Numbered from the stretch's first letter, positions 1 to 8,893 are shown. The stretch is DNA of 14,653 nucleotides from Acropora yongei (GCA_014634225.1 BLFN01000196.1:6334900-6349552); one strand, 5' to 3'. The notes: generated by a model not told the origin, from the sequence alone. Made by a program: numbers and translations.

Positions 1-131
1 CGCACCTTACAAATGTTTATTCAACAGGAAACAGTAACACCCTGTTTATTATTCACTTTACAACCCATCTATTTGCATAACCTATCTCTGCACATGTCTT
101 CACAGCCAATCACATCACACATTTACCAACA

Positions 132-165
<34 letters not shown>

Positions 166-306
166 AAGGGTTTTTGAATTTTCATCTGAGTAACACTACC
201 ACTTGACTCTACAGATGGCTTCCGCACAGGTTGTCGAAAGGTCAGTCACTCACAACAGTCCTACTTACTGTAGGACTGCAATAACCCAGATGATCTTTAT
301 CAATCA
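1..306. repeat. Probable dispersed repeat tail inside KIAA0825 intron 3
   Basis: No exon fits here. The stretch reads like the end of an interspersed element. It runs straight into an (AAT)n tract, has CCAATCA-type motifs, and carries the segment ACAGATGGCTTCCGCACAGG followed by TTGTCGAAAGGTCAGTC, which I recall from many copies in cnidarian genomes, possibly linked to Penelope-like or other retroelements. That attribution is memory-based. The left end is cut by the window. Confidence 0.4.
256..278. repeat. 9-bp hairpin in repeat tail
   Basis: CAGTCCTAC and GTAGGACTG form a perfect 9-bp stem with a 5-base loop (TTACT). It lies about 30 bases before the (AAT)n tract, a plausible structure at the end of a retroelement. 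Confidence 0.7.
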
Positions 307-307
307 A

Positions 308-309
308 GA

Positions 310-346
<37 letters not shown>

Positions 347-355
347 GTAATAATA
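308..355. repeat. (AAT)n microsatellite
   Basis: An uninterrupted run of AAT triplets with one G substitution near its right end, in KIAA0825 intron 3. It apparently forms the tail of the adjoining repeat. It gives a spurious run of isoleucines in one frame. Confidence 0.95.
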
Positions 356-537
356 AATGCAGTTGTGATTTTTCACAATCAGCAACTACTGCAGTCAAAC
401 ACATACACACAGGAAGGCCAATAATTACTAATAATGAGCTTGCTTACTGTCTTCTTTTAGTTGTTGTCTCATTGTTGATTTGAATATTTGAAGAAAGTTG
501 AGATACACCATCTATTTTTGTCTAGGATTGTATTCAC

Positions 538-1402
538 CTGTTCCATCAGCATTTGATCTTTGATTAATGACTCCATTTACAAGGATCTCCAAACCAACCA
601 CTGAAGAAAAGCACTGTGAAAAAGTCAAAAGGATTTGCTTTGGATCAATATGGTTAACATTTGAAGGGTAGGAGCCTCTACGGTTTCCTGCCTGCCGTTC
701 CTCCCCACTCTGTCTGCCAAGTGAGACAAGAGAGCCCCTCCTAGTACTTGGCAATCTCTCATCTTGACACTTTTTGTCTGTATTTGTACCAAATGATTCA
801 CAGACAGAGCGAAGCTCTTCTGTTATTTTTGCTAAGTACAAATCACGAATAAATTCGAAGTTGGACACCATTTCAGGAAATAATCCTTCCTGCAAAATTG
901 TTGCATCCTCCAAAATCATGATTTCAGCAGCCTTACATATCTTGACAAATGACAGAACATCATCAGTAAGTTCATTTTCTGAGCATATCAAAAAACCTCC
1001 TTTCAAGTTTTGTAAAAGAGATTTATCTCTCACATACTGATCCATCAATTTCTGTCGATTAGTCTTGTATCCTTTCCATATTTCTTCTGCTGGATAAAGG
1101 AAACATAAGTTGTGCAAAAGACTGAATTTCCTTTCATCACACAATGTCCCACTAACAGGCAGTGGAAGGTTGGAAAATAGTGTCCACATTCCTTTGCGCA
1201 GCTTTTTTCGAATTGCTTCCCACAACACGTCAGTGGCATGTCTGCTTTCAATAACAATGGTGTTTAGGCTTTGCCCTTCTTGATCACTGTCAGTCCTTTC
1301 AGGATGACCAAAAGGCATAAGGATGCCTTGATGAGATGCAAACTGTACCAGGTCGTAAAAAATTGACTCTTCTTGGCCAGGATTTCGCTCCAAAGCCTGG
1401 AT
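538..1402 (-). CDS. KIAA0825: KIAA0825 homolog, exon 3 (largest coding exon in the window)
   Basis: This exon has 865 bases and encodes 288 residues plus one base. The acceptor is TTTTAATTACCAG at 1403 and the donor ACAG|GTGAAT at 538/537. Diagnostic similarity to human KIAA0825 includes the LWEAIRKKLRKG segment (human MWDDIRLHLRRF), LLHNLCFLYPAEEIWKGY followed by NRQKL (human QQLLFLYPESEVIIKY, QNKL), MVSNFEFIRDLYLAKITEEL (human MVKFIKETYLDTVTEEM), and HIDPKQILLTFSQCF (human PLDQVEFLSQLIKSF). The segment RRGSLVSLGRQSGEERQAGN is polar and probably disordered. The family is annotated in domain databases as a region of unknown function (DUF4495, as I recall). The exon ends in phase 1, and the rest of the protein lies beyond the left edge of the window. 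Confidence 0.85.
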
Positions 1403-1819
1403 CTGGTAATTAAAAAGCACAAACTAAACCTTTCTTTCTGTAATGAAACAGTCACTTCACTACATGTAGAGATGCAAAATGAGAAAAGCTTTCAACTAAC
1501 TATATATGAAAAAATCTGTCTTACGTATATGTATTTCTGGAAAAATGTTATCTAAGTGTCTCATTTAACCAGTATTTTTTTTTGGGCCACAAACTTACAG
1601 TATTATTATCTTCATTCTGCAAAGCGGAGATGCACATGTCATGATCAAAAATGAAATTCAGATCAAAATAATTTTGGCCTACTTTGATTCTTAATTTCTC
1701 TTATGTATCAACCCTGATGATAAAAAATCAGTGATTAGAGACAAAGAAAATAAGGAATGAAACCAAAGTCATTGGTTGAATTAACAATGTTCAGGTGAAG
1801 AAAAACCAGCTACTTCTGT

Positions 1820-2261
1820 TCATTATAGGTGGTTTGCAACAAATTTCCAGGGACACAGATAACAATGGTGCAATGTAAAGTTGCTGGTGGACGAACAAAA
1901 GGAGCTAATTAGAAATCTTTTGTTTCCGTCCACAAACATGGTGGCTATGAAGTAACGTGAAAACCACCTATATCGTATGCAGTAACAGCACCACTTATTG
2001 AAGGACAAGACAGAATGCAGAAGGAGTTATTACAATTCAATAACATGCAGTTATTATATGGCAAGCTCCGCCAGCAGGCAGTTAATGCAGTGAATTCTGT
2101 GTTCTGATCGGCTACCCGAGCGGGCAAGATGAAGAGATACTGCCTGCCCGGGGCGGCCTGTTACGTTCCCCCAGATAAAATTTCACCAAAGTTCAAGCGG
2201 TTGCACGAAAGTTTTCTTTCGCCGAAATTATTTTCTGCTAAGGTAAATAAAGATTTTGTGA

Positions 2262-2324
<63 letters not shown>

Positions 2325-2340
2325 ATGTTGATGAGTTTTA
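1820..2340. repeat. Composite dispersed repeat in KIAA0825 intron 2
   Basis: This stretch holds several blocks unlike the surrounding AT-rich intron: a segment with GTCCACAAACATGGTGGC and AACGTGAAAACC, then GGCTACCCGAGCGGGCAAGA with a partly complementary TGCCTGCCCGGGGC 15 bases later (2115-2126 against 2141-2153). I recall similar strings from many cnidarian loci. No complete element with clear ends or target duplications could be defined. The plus-strand frame from 2129 to 2341 is open but shows no family resemblance and is treated as chance. Confidence 0.4.
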
Positions 2341-2446
2341 AAAATAAGTTTTGCAACAAAAACCGGCAAACACAAAAGTTTGTTTTGAAGTTGAAAATTT
2401 AAAAATTTGAATTTGACATATGTAACCAATCAAATGATTGTATTTC

Positions 2447-2477
<31 letters not shown>

Positions 2478-2572
2478 ACGCCATCACTTTAACATCTAAC
2501 TCAGTGCTCGAAAATAAACAAGTACAACAATCTTTTTTTTCAATGCTCTTTATGCCATATAATAAATATTTT

Positions 2573-2665
2573 AGTTCGGTCAAGATGGCTGGGTATCGGC
2601 CACGTTCTCTTTTTGCGTGTTTATGGACCTCGAATTCGTCTTGGTCAATAAAAATGCTAAAAGAT

Positions 2666-2698
<33 letters not shown>

Positions 2699-2700
2699 AC
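2573..2700. repeat. Fold-back palindromic repeat in KIAA0825 intron 2
   Basis: GGTCAAGATGGCTGGGTATC at 2578 is mirrored by GATATCCAGCCATCTTGACC-like sequence ending at 2694, with 22 of 24 outer bases pairing. Complementarity continues inward, with mismatches, through CTTTTTGC/GCTAAAAG to a central GAATTC near 2635. The whole unit is one long imperfect hairpin of about 120 bases. Its outer flanks (ATAATAAATAT on the left, a loosely matching copy on the right) may extend it. It lies wholly inside the intron. Confidence 0.8.
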
Positions 2701-2791
2701 TTGGTCAGTAATATATACTTATTATTTAAATGGAAGTACCAGTAAAAGGTATCTTAGGGTGAAGACAAGTTATTGTTACAACAAATCTTAC

Positions 2792-2975
2792 CACATTGTT
2801 CAAGAAACAGTTTAAGGCTATGGGTTCATACGAACAAGCATTGGTTTGGGTTAAGCTTGAAGACATCAAAAGATCAACTGCATCTTTGGAGTTCAACCAC
2901 ACTGATGAATCTGGATTCCTTTCTTGAGCTATGGCGTTGCAGACATCAACAAACTGACCCCAGCTTTCCTGCAAG
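2792..2975 (-). CDS. KIAA0825: KIAA0825 homolog, exon 2
   Basis: This exon has 184 bases between the acceptor TTCACAG at 2976 and the strong donor GTG|GTAAGA at 2792/2791. Two bases from exon 1 plus C2975 make a serine codon, and the frame then runs open. The nearby competing acceptor after TTGCAG leads to an early stop, which decides the choice. It encodes SLQESWGQFVDVCNAIAQER and so on, ending ALNCFLNNV. Exons 1 and 2 together total 330 bases, exactly 110 codons, so exon 3 must start in phase 0, which it does. The junction with exon 3 reproduces the human stretch FFKTLQDLLKNEQNQEE as CFLNNV|IQALERNPGQEE, which supports both the splice and the family call. Confidence 0.8.
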
Positions 2976-3193
2976 CTGTGAATACAAACATTTCAATAGA
3001 CATCACAGCACACGCCCTAAATTCATGAACGCAGAAGATAATGTTTGCGAAAAAGTGACTCTCCCTTGTGTTGAGTGAGAGCATCACGTAGGGTAAAATT
3101 ATTTTTAAGGATCACAAACAATTATTTTAGTTTTGGGTATGCCAAACCGTCGCTACGATCGCCGAGATTGTTGTCGAAACTATCATTCACTAC

Positions 3194-3339
3194 CTTGCTG
3201 TATTTTCTTCCAATTGAGCGTCTAGTCTCCTAATGGCCTCTTTCATTGAACCCTGATCCAGCGAAGAAAAATTGAACCCATTCACTAACATGGACAACTC
3301 GCCAATTTGATTATTTGACATTCTCGACGATCTCGACAT
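3194..3339 (-). CDS. KIAA0825: KIAA0825 (C5orf36) homolog, exon 1 (start codon)
   Basis: First coding exon of a minus-strand gene. ATG at 3339-3337 is preceded by an in-frame TAG four codons upstream; a second in-frame ATG at 3321 is an alternative start. The exon gives 48 codons plus two bases and ends at the donor GCAAG|GTAGTG. The segment LVNGFNFSSLDQGSMKEAIR followed by RLDAQLEENTA resembles the start of the human protein around its LEFEQIFSDIDEKIEQNAA segment. KIAA0825 is a large vertebrate protein of about 1,275 residues with no known enzymatic role. Recessive variants in people are linked to postaxial polydactyly (established knowledge). The exon is short and weakly conserved, so its identity rests on the join to exons 2 and 3, which match better. 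Confidence 0.75.
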
Positions 3340-3807
3340 TTCACAACACTAAACAGATCATGAAACTTAGCCAGAAGCACCAGAATGACTCATTACACCG
3401 GAACAAGCTTGAAAAGATCATCAGTTTTCAAGACTTCAAACTGTTTTCCTTCGTCAGATTCCTTTTCGTGATGTTTACTTGTTCATTTCGCCGGACGCAG
3501 ATGTCCAAGGCGGAGATTACCATTTAAGGTAATCTTTACCAAACATGGGTAATTCAAGCGGAGTCTCTCACGGTTTATAGGAGAAAATACAGGGATTGGT
3601 AAAGACTGTAGTACTTCCTGGACTGAAAGTCGGAGAATCCGTCAAAAATAATAAATTATTTTCGGAGAGGCATTCGAAAACGAAACGAAATGAAAAGTTT
3701 AAAACTGAAAAATTCGGTTGTCGGTTAGTCTTGTCAAAGTCTTGAAGGTTAATTACTATGCAATGTTCACTACTGGCAATTTGAGGAAGACGACTTTTTC
3801 CACTTTA
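3340..3807. other. Upstream flank of KIAA0825; presumed promoter and leader
   Basis: No coding exon is seen. The start codon of KIAA0825 is at 3339, so the leader and promoter should lie here on the minus strand. No TATA box or initiator can be assigned with confidence. A perfect inverted repeat sits at 3514-3535, about 175-195 bases upstream of the start codon. Confidence 0.35.
3514..3535. repeat. Inverted repeat upstream of KIAA0825
   Basis: AGATTACC and GGTAATCT form an 8-bp perfect stem around ATTTAA. Further TTTACC and GGTAAA copies follow within 80 bases. It could be a factor site or part of a small element. Confidence 0.6.
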
Positions 3808-4021
3808 CAGCGCGAAGCGCGCTACCGTTTCCACCAGACCAAGATTTTTCACGAATTTCTTGAAAATTCATTCTATGGTTGTTTAAGAACGTCGCGATAA
3901 TCTCAAGTCTCGTTCGCGCGTAAATTTCAAACTGTCTGAAAAACCTCGCCCCTCAATCAAAAAGTGTCAGAAAAGTGTCAAAAATCTTTGTCTGGTGGAA
4001 ACGGTAGCGCGCTTCGCGCTG
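3808..4021. mobile_element. MITE with 45-bp terminal inverted repeats and TA duplication
   Basis: The ends are CAGCGCGAAGCGCGCTACCG at 3808 and its exact reverse complement ending at 4021. The repeats match over about 45 bases (3808-3852 against 3977-4021) with only two mismatches. TA flanks both sides (3806-3807 and 4022-4023), the usual target of Tc1/mariner-type transposases. The element is 214 bases and has no transposase, so it is non-autonomous. The repeat starts with GCGC-GAA-GCGC, a small hairpin of its own. The near-identical arms suggest recent insertion. Family assignment is by target site and structure only. Confidence 0.88.
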
Positions 4022-4023
4022 TA

Positions 4024-4440
4024 ATACCAATATGCATAGTTGAAGGTCGTCAGTGCCACATTCGAGTTTTGACAAACAATTTTGATGGCCATGAGTTCTC
4101 GGCTTTGCACAAAATGCTGAGCAAGAAACGGAAGAAGGTAACTTGGGTCCAGTAAATTAAGTGATACCGTAAAAAATGTTTCGAAAAATTCCAGTTTTCC
4201 TCAATAGATCGTTCTAGCTCTGTTGCAGCATGACTGCCAAGCAAATAACGACGATTGGCAGGTTAATTGCAAAGCAAGCAGTGAACGGAAAGGTGGATGA
4301 AAGGGAGTGAAAAGATAGGAAGAGAGTGTCAGAGGCTAGGGTTTTTGTAAGAGGTTGAAGAGGTTAACGCCTATTAACTCCTTTACCCAGAAAAGGCTAG
4401 CCAAACCATAGTTACTATTAACTATGGCCAAACGAAATCA
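4024..4440. other. Non-coding stretch between MITE and hydrophobic frame
   Basis: No coding exon, RNA gene or complete repeat is recognised. The one notable item is the inverted repeat at 4406-4427. Confidence 0.5.
4406..4427. repeat. Inverted repeat CCATAGTT/AACTATGG
   Basis: A perfect 8-bp stem around ACTATT. Similar CATAGTTA/TAACTATG arms occur near 5732-5776, so it may be a recurring local motif. Confidence 0.55.
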
Positions 4441-4638
4441 TCAAAATCCACTAGAGTATTTTAATGTATTTTTTCCATAAACATAATTGAATGTTTCACA
4501 ATATAAAACAGGCCCAAGGGTCATGATCACAAGACTGAGACCAATTCCAAAGTTGGAGAGGATACCACGGGCAAACCATGAAAGCAATAATCCGAAGTTT
4601 GGTATTCCTGCATAAAGGAACATTTTTTGAAGTGTCAC
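4441..4638 (-). other. Unassigned hydrophobic open frame
   Basis: The frame encodes a 65-residue peptide with a long hydrophobic run (FARGILSNFGIGLSLVIMTL and onward), like one or two membrane segments, ending in TGA. A possible acceptor (CCTTTATGCAG) lies within it, so it could be a terminal exon. No family is recognised and no partner exon was found. Chance is a strong alternative. Confidence 0.15.
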
Positions 4639-4639
4639 A

Positions 4640-5749
4640 TTTCAGGCTGTTAACTCCCAATGGTAACCTTTACCAACTCTTAGAAAATTGGATAATTTTC
4701 CCTTTGTTTTTTTCTCTATTTCAATGAAATATGTAGCTGGGAGAAACCTTGCATGTTTTTTTCATTTTCATGTGGAGGTTGAAGCTGGAGTGTTCAACTA
4801 TGGTAGATTTTTTTCAGTATGTGAACCAGATAACTTTTGTCTTTACAGCTGTAGAATAAATCATGATGAAAAAGAATGTTGCAGGGAAATACATAATCCT
4901 CTCTCACTCCTTGAGAGTCAGGCAAGCACATCTATTCATGTCCATGATTGCACCTTAATGACATGCATGCCTGTTATGGGGGATGACACAATGTTTCCTA
5001 AGTCAAAACATTAACGTAATATTTATACTTGGGGTTAGAGTTTGTGACTACCATTGTTGGGACTGATCAGGGGGACAATTTGATCACTCTATGATAGATA
5101 TGACAAGCTTTTCTATAAATATGAAGCTTCAGCTAGAGGAAAGGTATTAAAAGATGTTTATTATTTTTATTACATTTGGCAACTGCTAGTCTACTGGCAG
5201 GTTGACGAGAACCAGATATATCTAGGATTGCACACATTTCTAACCTAAACAATAACCTGAACACAAATGCTAACTCTTAAGATACAAACAGGTGGTTTCC
5301 ACTTTATGGCATACTTTGTGACATTGACCAAAATTTAGAGTGTGTCATTACAATAATTTGGGGACATACCGGTAAGTGACAAGAGAACGTTCAGCCCTCA
5401 TAACAAAAGAATGAATAACCCTCCTTAACGCTCTTTCCCAATTGGAGAGATGCGGCTGAAGTTAAATAAACTTTTTTCATGATTGTTCTTGGACCCCGAA
5501 GTAGGTCAGAAAATTAAACTATCATAACAAGAGCAACGATAAACAAAAGCTACCACAGTAATGCCTACACAAAGTACCTTGGTACATATATTATCACTTC
5601 AACATTTATTCCTTGAACATTGGCTTGGCACTCCATGGCTTGTATCCATGTTGTGCATGTTTTCGTGTGATCATTAAACATTTTTATGTTGAAGTGTTGT
5701 TTAAAAAAGTTACACTGCCACTAAACGTAATCATAGTTAGTCGACCTTT
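4640..5749. other. AT-rich intergenic stretch
   Basis: No supported gene. An open frame at 4688-5014 on the plus strand has no recognisable motif. One exon-like segment at 5282-5371 is listed separately. The rest shows no clear structure. Confidence 0.4.
5282..5371 (+). other. Possible orphan exon (phase 1 to phase 1)
   Basis: An open 90-base segment lies between a possible acceptor (GCTAACTCTTAAG, with a branch-like CTAAC) and the strong donor ACCG|GTAAGT. It reads RWFPLYGILCDIDQNLECVI then TIIWGHT, which looks protein-like. No upstream or downstream partner exon was found and the family is unknown. It may be a relic or chance. Confidence 0.2.
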
Positions 5750-5797
5750 ATGACTTAATTAATAATATTAACTATGACTTAAGTAATAATATTAAAA
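5750..5797. repeat. Two-copy 24-bp tandem repeat
   Basis: ATGACTTAATTAATAATATT-type units at 5750-5773 and 5774-5797 match at 21 of 24 positions. Confidence 0.8.
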
Positions 5798-5813
5798 TAA
5801 TCTTTAGTTTCTT

Positions 5814-6093
5814 TTATGCTTCTTGAAAACAGTAGGTACATTCTTCCATTGAACTAACATTTGGACCAAATACTGGTAGTTCAATGTTTATAGGTGGCTC
5901 TATATAGCTTTTTTTGGTGTGTGAGGAATAGTAACGAATGGCTTGATTGCACAAGTATTTAAAAAGAATTTCTATTTTGATGACGTCACTAAAAACAAGT
6001 GTTTTTGAGTGATCTAAAAACACACATTGGGGGTGTTTGAGATGGTCAATTTTTTTGACAATTGGCACAAGGATAGGTTTTCTCTTTCTCTTG
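5814..6093 (-). pseudogene. Unassigned coding-like segment, possible last exon
   Basis: The frame is open for 92 residues after a good acceptor (GTTTTTCCTAACAG at 6094) and ends in TAA. It begins with a basic run KRKRKP, then shows KKIDHLKHPQCVFLDHS, a mixed hydrophobic middle, and ends VSSMEECTYCFQEA. The composition is protein-like and low in simple repeats. A possible polyadenylation signal (AATAAA, minus strand) lies near 5604. The frame also stays open upstream of the acceptor as far as 6140. I do not recognise a family. The phase does not fit a simple splice to the segment at 6148-6235, so this may be an eroded gene. Confidence 0.3.
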
Positions 6094-6147
6094 CTGTTAG
6101 GAAAAACATCATCAAATTTTACACATTGATGTAATATGCATCAAAAA

Positions 6148-6235
6148 CTAAAATTGTGAATTCCTCCAAAATTTCTGTACATATTTTCTTGTAGCTATGT
6201 CAGTTAAAACTCCTTGGATGTTTACTCTGTTTCCC
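6148..6235 (-). pseudogene. Unassigned coding-like segment, possible internal exon
   Basis: After a good acceptor (TTTTTTGTTTTAG at 6236) the frame reads GNRVNIQGVLTDIATRKYVQ then KFWRNSQF before TAG. NIQGVLTDI resembles the first strand of an OB fold, and loosely the RIAIQGIITAI segment I recall from RADX, an RPA1-related protein. That is a weak, memory-based hint. The in-frame stop with no phase-matched donor to the next segment suggests a broken copy. Confidence 0.25.
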
Positions 6236-6239
6236 CTAA

Positions 6240-7180
6240 AACAAAAAACATTCACTGTGTAGAAACCTAGAAACACAGAATAGAAGTCAGGTAGGTTAAA
6301 AAAACAAGCTAAGGATCTCTATCAGTACCGTAGTTGCCATAGCATCAACATTTAGGTTCTGAAAGAGTTTTCCATATGTATTCTAATGATGTAGGTTTTT
6401 ATTATCGACCTTCTACCAAGTGCCATGTGATAAACATTTGTCGACGGAAAAATTATGTAGGCAGATGCGGTATTCAAACCTTTGTAAAATAGTATATAGA
6501 GACACCTTAACGAAATAAAAACAAATATGTTTCTTCAATTATGCATGAGCAATCAAAGACAGTTGAGTCTTATCTTTATATCAGAATAAAAACTTGAACA
6601 AACTACAAAGGAGAAAGGAGCTTTTTTCCCCTCACTGTTTCTAAAAATGTTCATGATAATAAGATATTGCAGAAATTGTGAAATGACTTGCAGAAAGATA
6701 AGGAAAAAATGGCTTGTTTGGGATCTTGTGAAGTCATGTTGACAGGCTTTGTCGACAAGGCTCAAATAAACTGATCCCAGTAGATCAAGATTTGCATTAC
6801 AGTTTAAAATATTGAAGCATTGTTTTCACAAAGGATATTCCTCATCTTGCTGTTGATTGAATTGTATATATTATGTTGGAAATATCAATATTGAAAATAT
6901 CCACCAAGAAACACTCTTCTCTAACATTTAGCTCCAACAGATGTACATATTTATTTGCCTTTTCAGACAATTTTAAAAATTAAATGAACATGAATATTTC
7001 ATTTTTTAACAACCCTCTAAGAATGTTATATTTGAAATTTACAATTCAAAATTTCTTTAGTTTGCTATTGTACAGAAAGTCACTAGAAATAACATTAAAA
7101 AAATAGAAATAATTCCCACTCTATTTTTTCCTCTTTTTTTTTACATTTGAAAGCAGGATATTTAAATTAACCTATTAGGA
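6240..7180. other. AT-rich stretch, presumed intron or intergenic
   Basis: No supported exon, RNA gene or clear repeat. The open frame at 6553-6765 on the minus strand lacks family motifs. Several poly-T and poly-A runs occur near 7100-7140. Confidence 0.45.
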
Positions 7181-7184
7181 TTAC

Positions 7185-7218
7185 CACAAGCTGTCAAATT
7201 CAACATCTGCTTCAGAAA
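7185..7218 (-). pseudogene. Possible 34-base microexon of the same unassigned gene
   Basis: Codons for SEADVEFDSL, flanked by ACTAAG| and CTTGTG|GTAATC. Its leftover TG joins G6235 to make TGG and continues in frame into GNRVNIQGV. The short length and weak acceptor make this uncertain. Confidence 0.18.
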
Positions 7219-7224
7219 CTTAGT

Positions 7225-7961
7225 AGTTGCAGAAATAGTATGCATGATAAGAAAAAATAAGTTCATTGCTTTATTTTTTCACATCCTAGTTTACCTACGA
7301 TCGGAATTGTTTCAGTTACGAACAAGCGTCAAGAAACCGATGGCGAAGTGATTAAGTGTTGTTGAATTCAAATATGGCTAAAATGTCGGCCTCAATTTAA
7401 AATACGCTGTCTTGGACTTATGGGGCCCATACATTACACTAAATTATCTCAAAAATATCATCACAGAGATTGAACGAAAAATGAAATGTCTGTACTTTTA
7501 TAATTTACAACTTCTTGCAAAATCAATTCAACAGATTTTATTCAAAACGGAAGAGTTTGAAAAGGAAGTACATGAAATTAAATTGAAAAGGACAACGATC
7601 TCACCACTGCCATTAAAATGCTGGAATTAATCTTCTAGAAAAGCTAAAGAAATAAATTACCGACAACGACTAAACGTTACCCAATATAAAAAAAGCGTAT
7701 TTTTCTGCATTCAGATTTTACATACCAGGACGAGGAAAATTATCTGAATTGCAACAACTTCTAATTGTGAAATAAAAAATGAAAGCAGATCGTGAGCGTT
7801 GGACCAGAATAGGCTCAAGAAATTGCGCTATTAAGTTGATGAAAGGGCCGTTTCCATTTCAAAAAGAGCAAATATGACTCCCATTTCACCCACATATACT
7901 GTTTGCTTCAATAATTACACTCCTTAAACCCTCCGGCTAGATTTAAATGTTTAGTCTTGTT
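7225..7961. other. Intergenic stretch downstream of the TIPE gene
   Basis: Base composition is slightly more balanced around 7290-7440. The open frame at 7412-7630 on the plus strand is lysine- and isoleucine-rich with no family motif and is probably chance. Confidence 0.4.
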
Positions 7962-7967
7962 TTTATT
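7962..7967 (-). terminator. Candidate polyadenylation signal of the TIPE gene
   Basis: AATAAA on the minus strand, about 335 bases after the TIPE stop codon. It would give a 3' untranslated region of ordinary length. Placement is by motif only. Confidence 0.4.
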
Positions 7968-8300
7968 CAAGACAGCGGGTACTTTCAGCTGGCCAACCAA
8001 AACATATGCAAGATGCACATCGAACAATGTGAACGGAAGCTTTTGCGCTTTTTCTATCTTGCATTAAAAAACGAAAATGAAGCCCAGCTTACGGTGAAAT
8101 AAATATCATAACAAGAAGCTTGAGTGCCTTTCCCGCACGCTTCGCATATTGTGAAAAGGATATAAGGTTAAAGTGTTGAAGATCATATGCAACCAAACGG
8201 GACGAGCAATGCACCAGCTTGAGATATGCTCCAAAGGTCACGTCCTGTAAAATGCACAGTCAGATAAGAAAAACTTATTTTCCCGTTAGATCCTGTATGC

Positions 8301-8893
8301 CTATAAGTTTCCATCGTCCATAAGTTTGTTCAAGTTATCGACGATATTTTTCAGAATCATACCGAACGGTCCATTGCGACTGGCTTGAAATATCTTCTCG
8401 AGCATGTCACCGTTGGCATAGTAGTTGAAAACGTGATCAACTCGTCCATGAGATTTTGCAGTGAGATGGCGTTCGATAATTTGATGAAGTAGGCTTCGAC
8501 AATCCTCCAAGTTCTTTGTTAAAAATTTCTTGTCGAATGAGAAATCCACCTCGTAAAAGCTAATAAAAGTCATCGCCGAAGAACGGAAGTTTCTCCGGAA
8601 TTTTTCGGCAAGCTGAATTTCCTCACGGTTGAGTTGATCATTTCGGAACAGAATACTGATTTTCACCACTATTTTAACCAGATCCTTGACGAGTTTCTCA
8701 GCTTCTTTCTTGTTCCCTGTTTCGATCTTCGCGAGCCTGTACAATTGATCGAGAAGATCGCCAGTAGTGTCATCCACAAATGCTTTCGCCATGTTTTTCG
8801 AAGCCATCTTGCCTAGGAGTTTCTTCTGGGCTCGCAGGGCAACACTCTTCGAATTGAATCCACTACCTGGTTCGGCCTCGGCCATTTTTGCCC
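8301..8893 (-). CDS. TNFAIP8: TNFAIP8/TIPE-family protein, main (3') coding exon
   Basis: This exon encodes the whole TIPE domain. Family members are cytosolic, all-helical proteins with a central hydrophobic cavity that bind and move phosphoinositides and regulate inflammation and cell death (family knowledge). Counting from the internal methionine at 8885, the product is 194 residues, close to the usual 184-204. FNSKS at 10-14 followed by AQKKLLGKMASK at 19-30 matches the family N-terminal helix. DLLDQLYRL (43-51), FYEVDFSFD (110-118), HLTAKSHGRVDHVF (140-153) and LNKLMDDGNL (185-194) match the later family blocks, and the TAG stop is at 8301-8303. The reading frame is intact. The acceptor CACTTAG lies just before 8893 after a pyrimidine-rich tract, so 8893-8886 is coding if joined to the exon at 11818-11902, or leader if translation starts at 8885. 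Having the domain in one exon is common in this family. It could be orthologous to all vertebrate TNFAIP8 paralogs rather than to one. Confidence 0.93.

Noticed and set aside
209..258. Hammerhead-ribozyme-like string (GATGGC ... TGTCGAAAGGTC) in the repeat tail
   Set aside because: The CGAAA part is present, but the required CUGAUGA core is not, and stems I and III cannot be drawn cleanly.
203..424. Open frame with a poly-isoleucine run
   Set aside because: It is produced by translating the AAT microsatellite and is not a gene.
774..1040. Plus-strand open frame opposite KIAA0825 exon 3
   Set aside because: It lies wholly within the coding exon on the other strand and has no independent support.
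2129..2341. Plus-strand open frame in the repeat composite
   Set aside because: It overlaps repeat-like sequence, has low-complexity N/K/E repeats near its end and no family similarity.
7412..7630. Lysine-rich plus-strand open frame
   Set aside because: The composition is explained by AT richness, and there are no motifs or splice partners.
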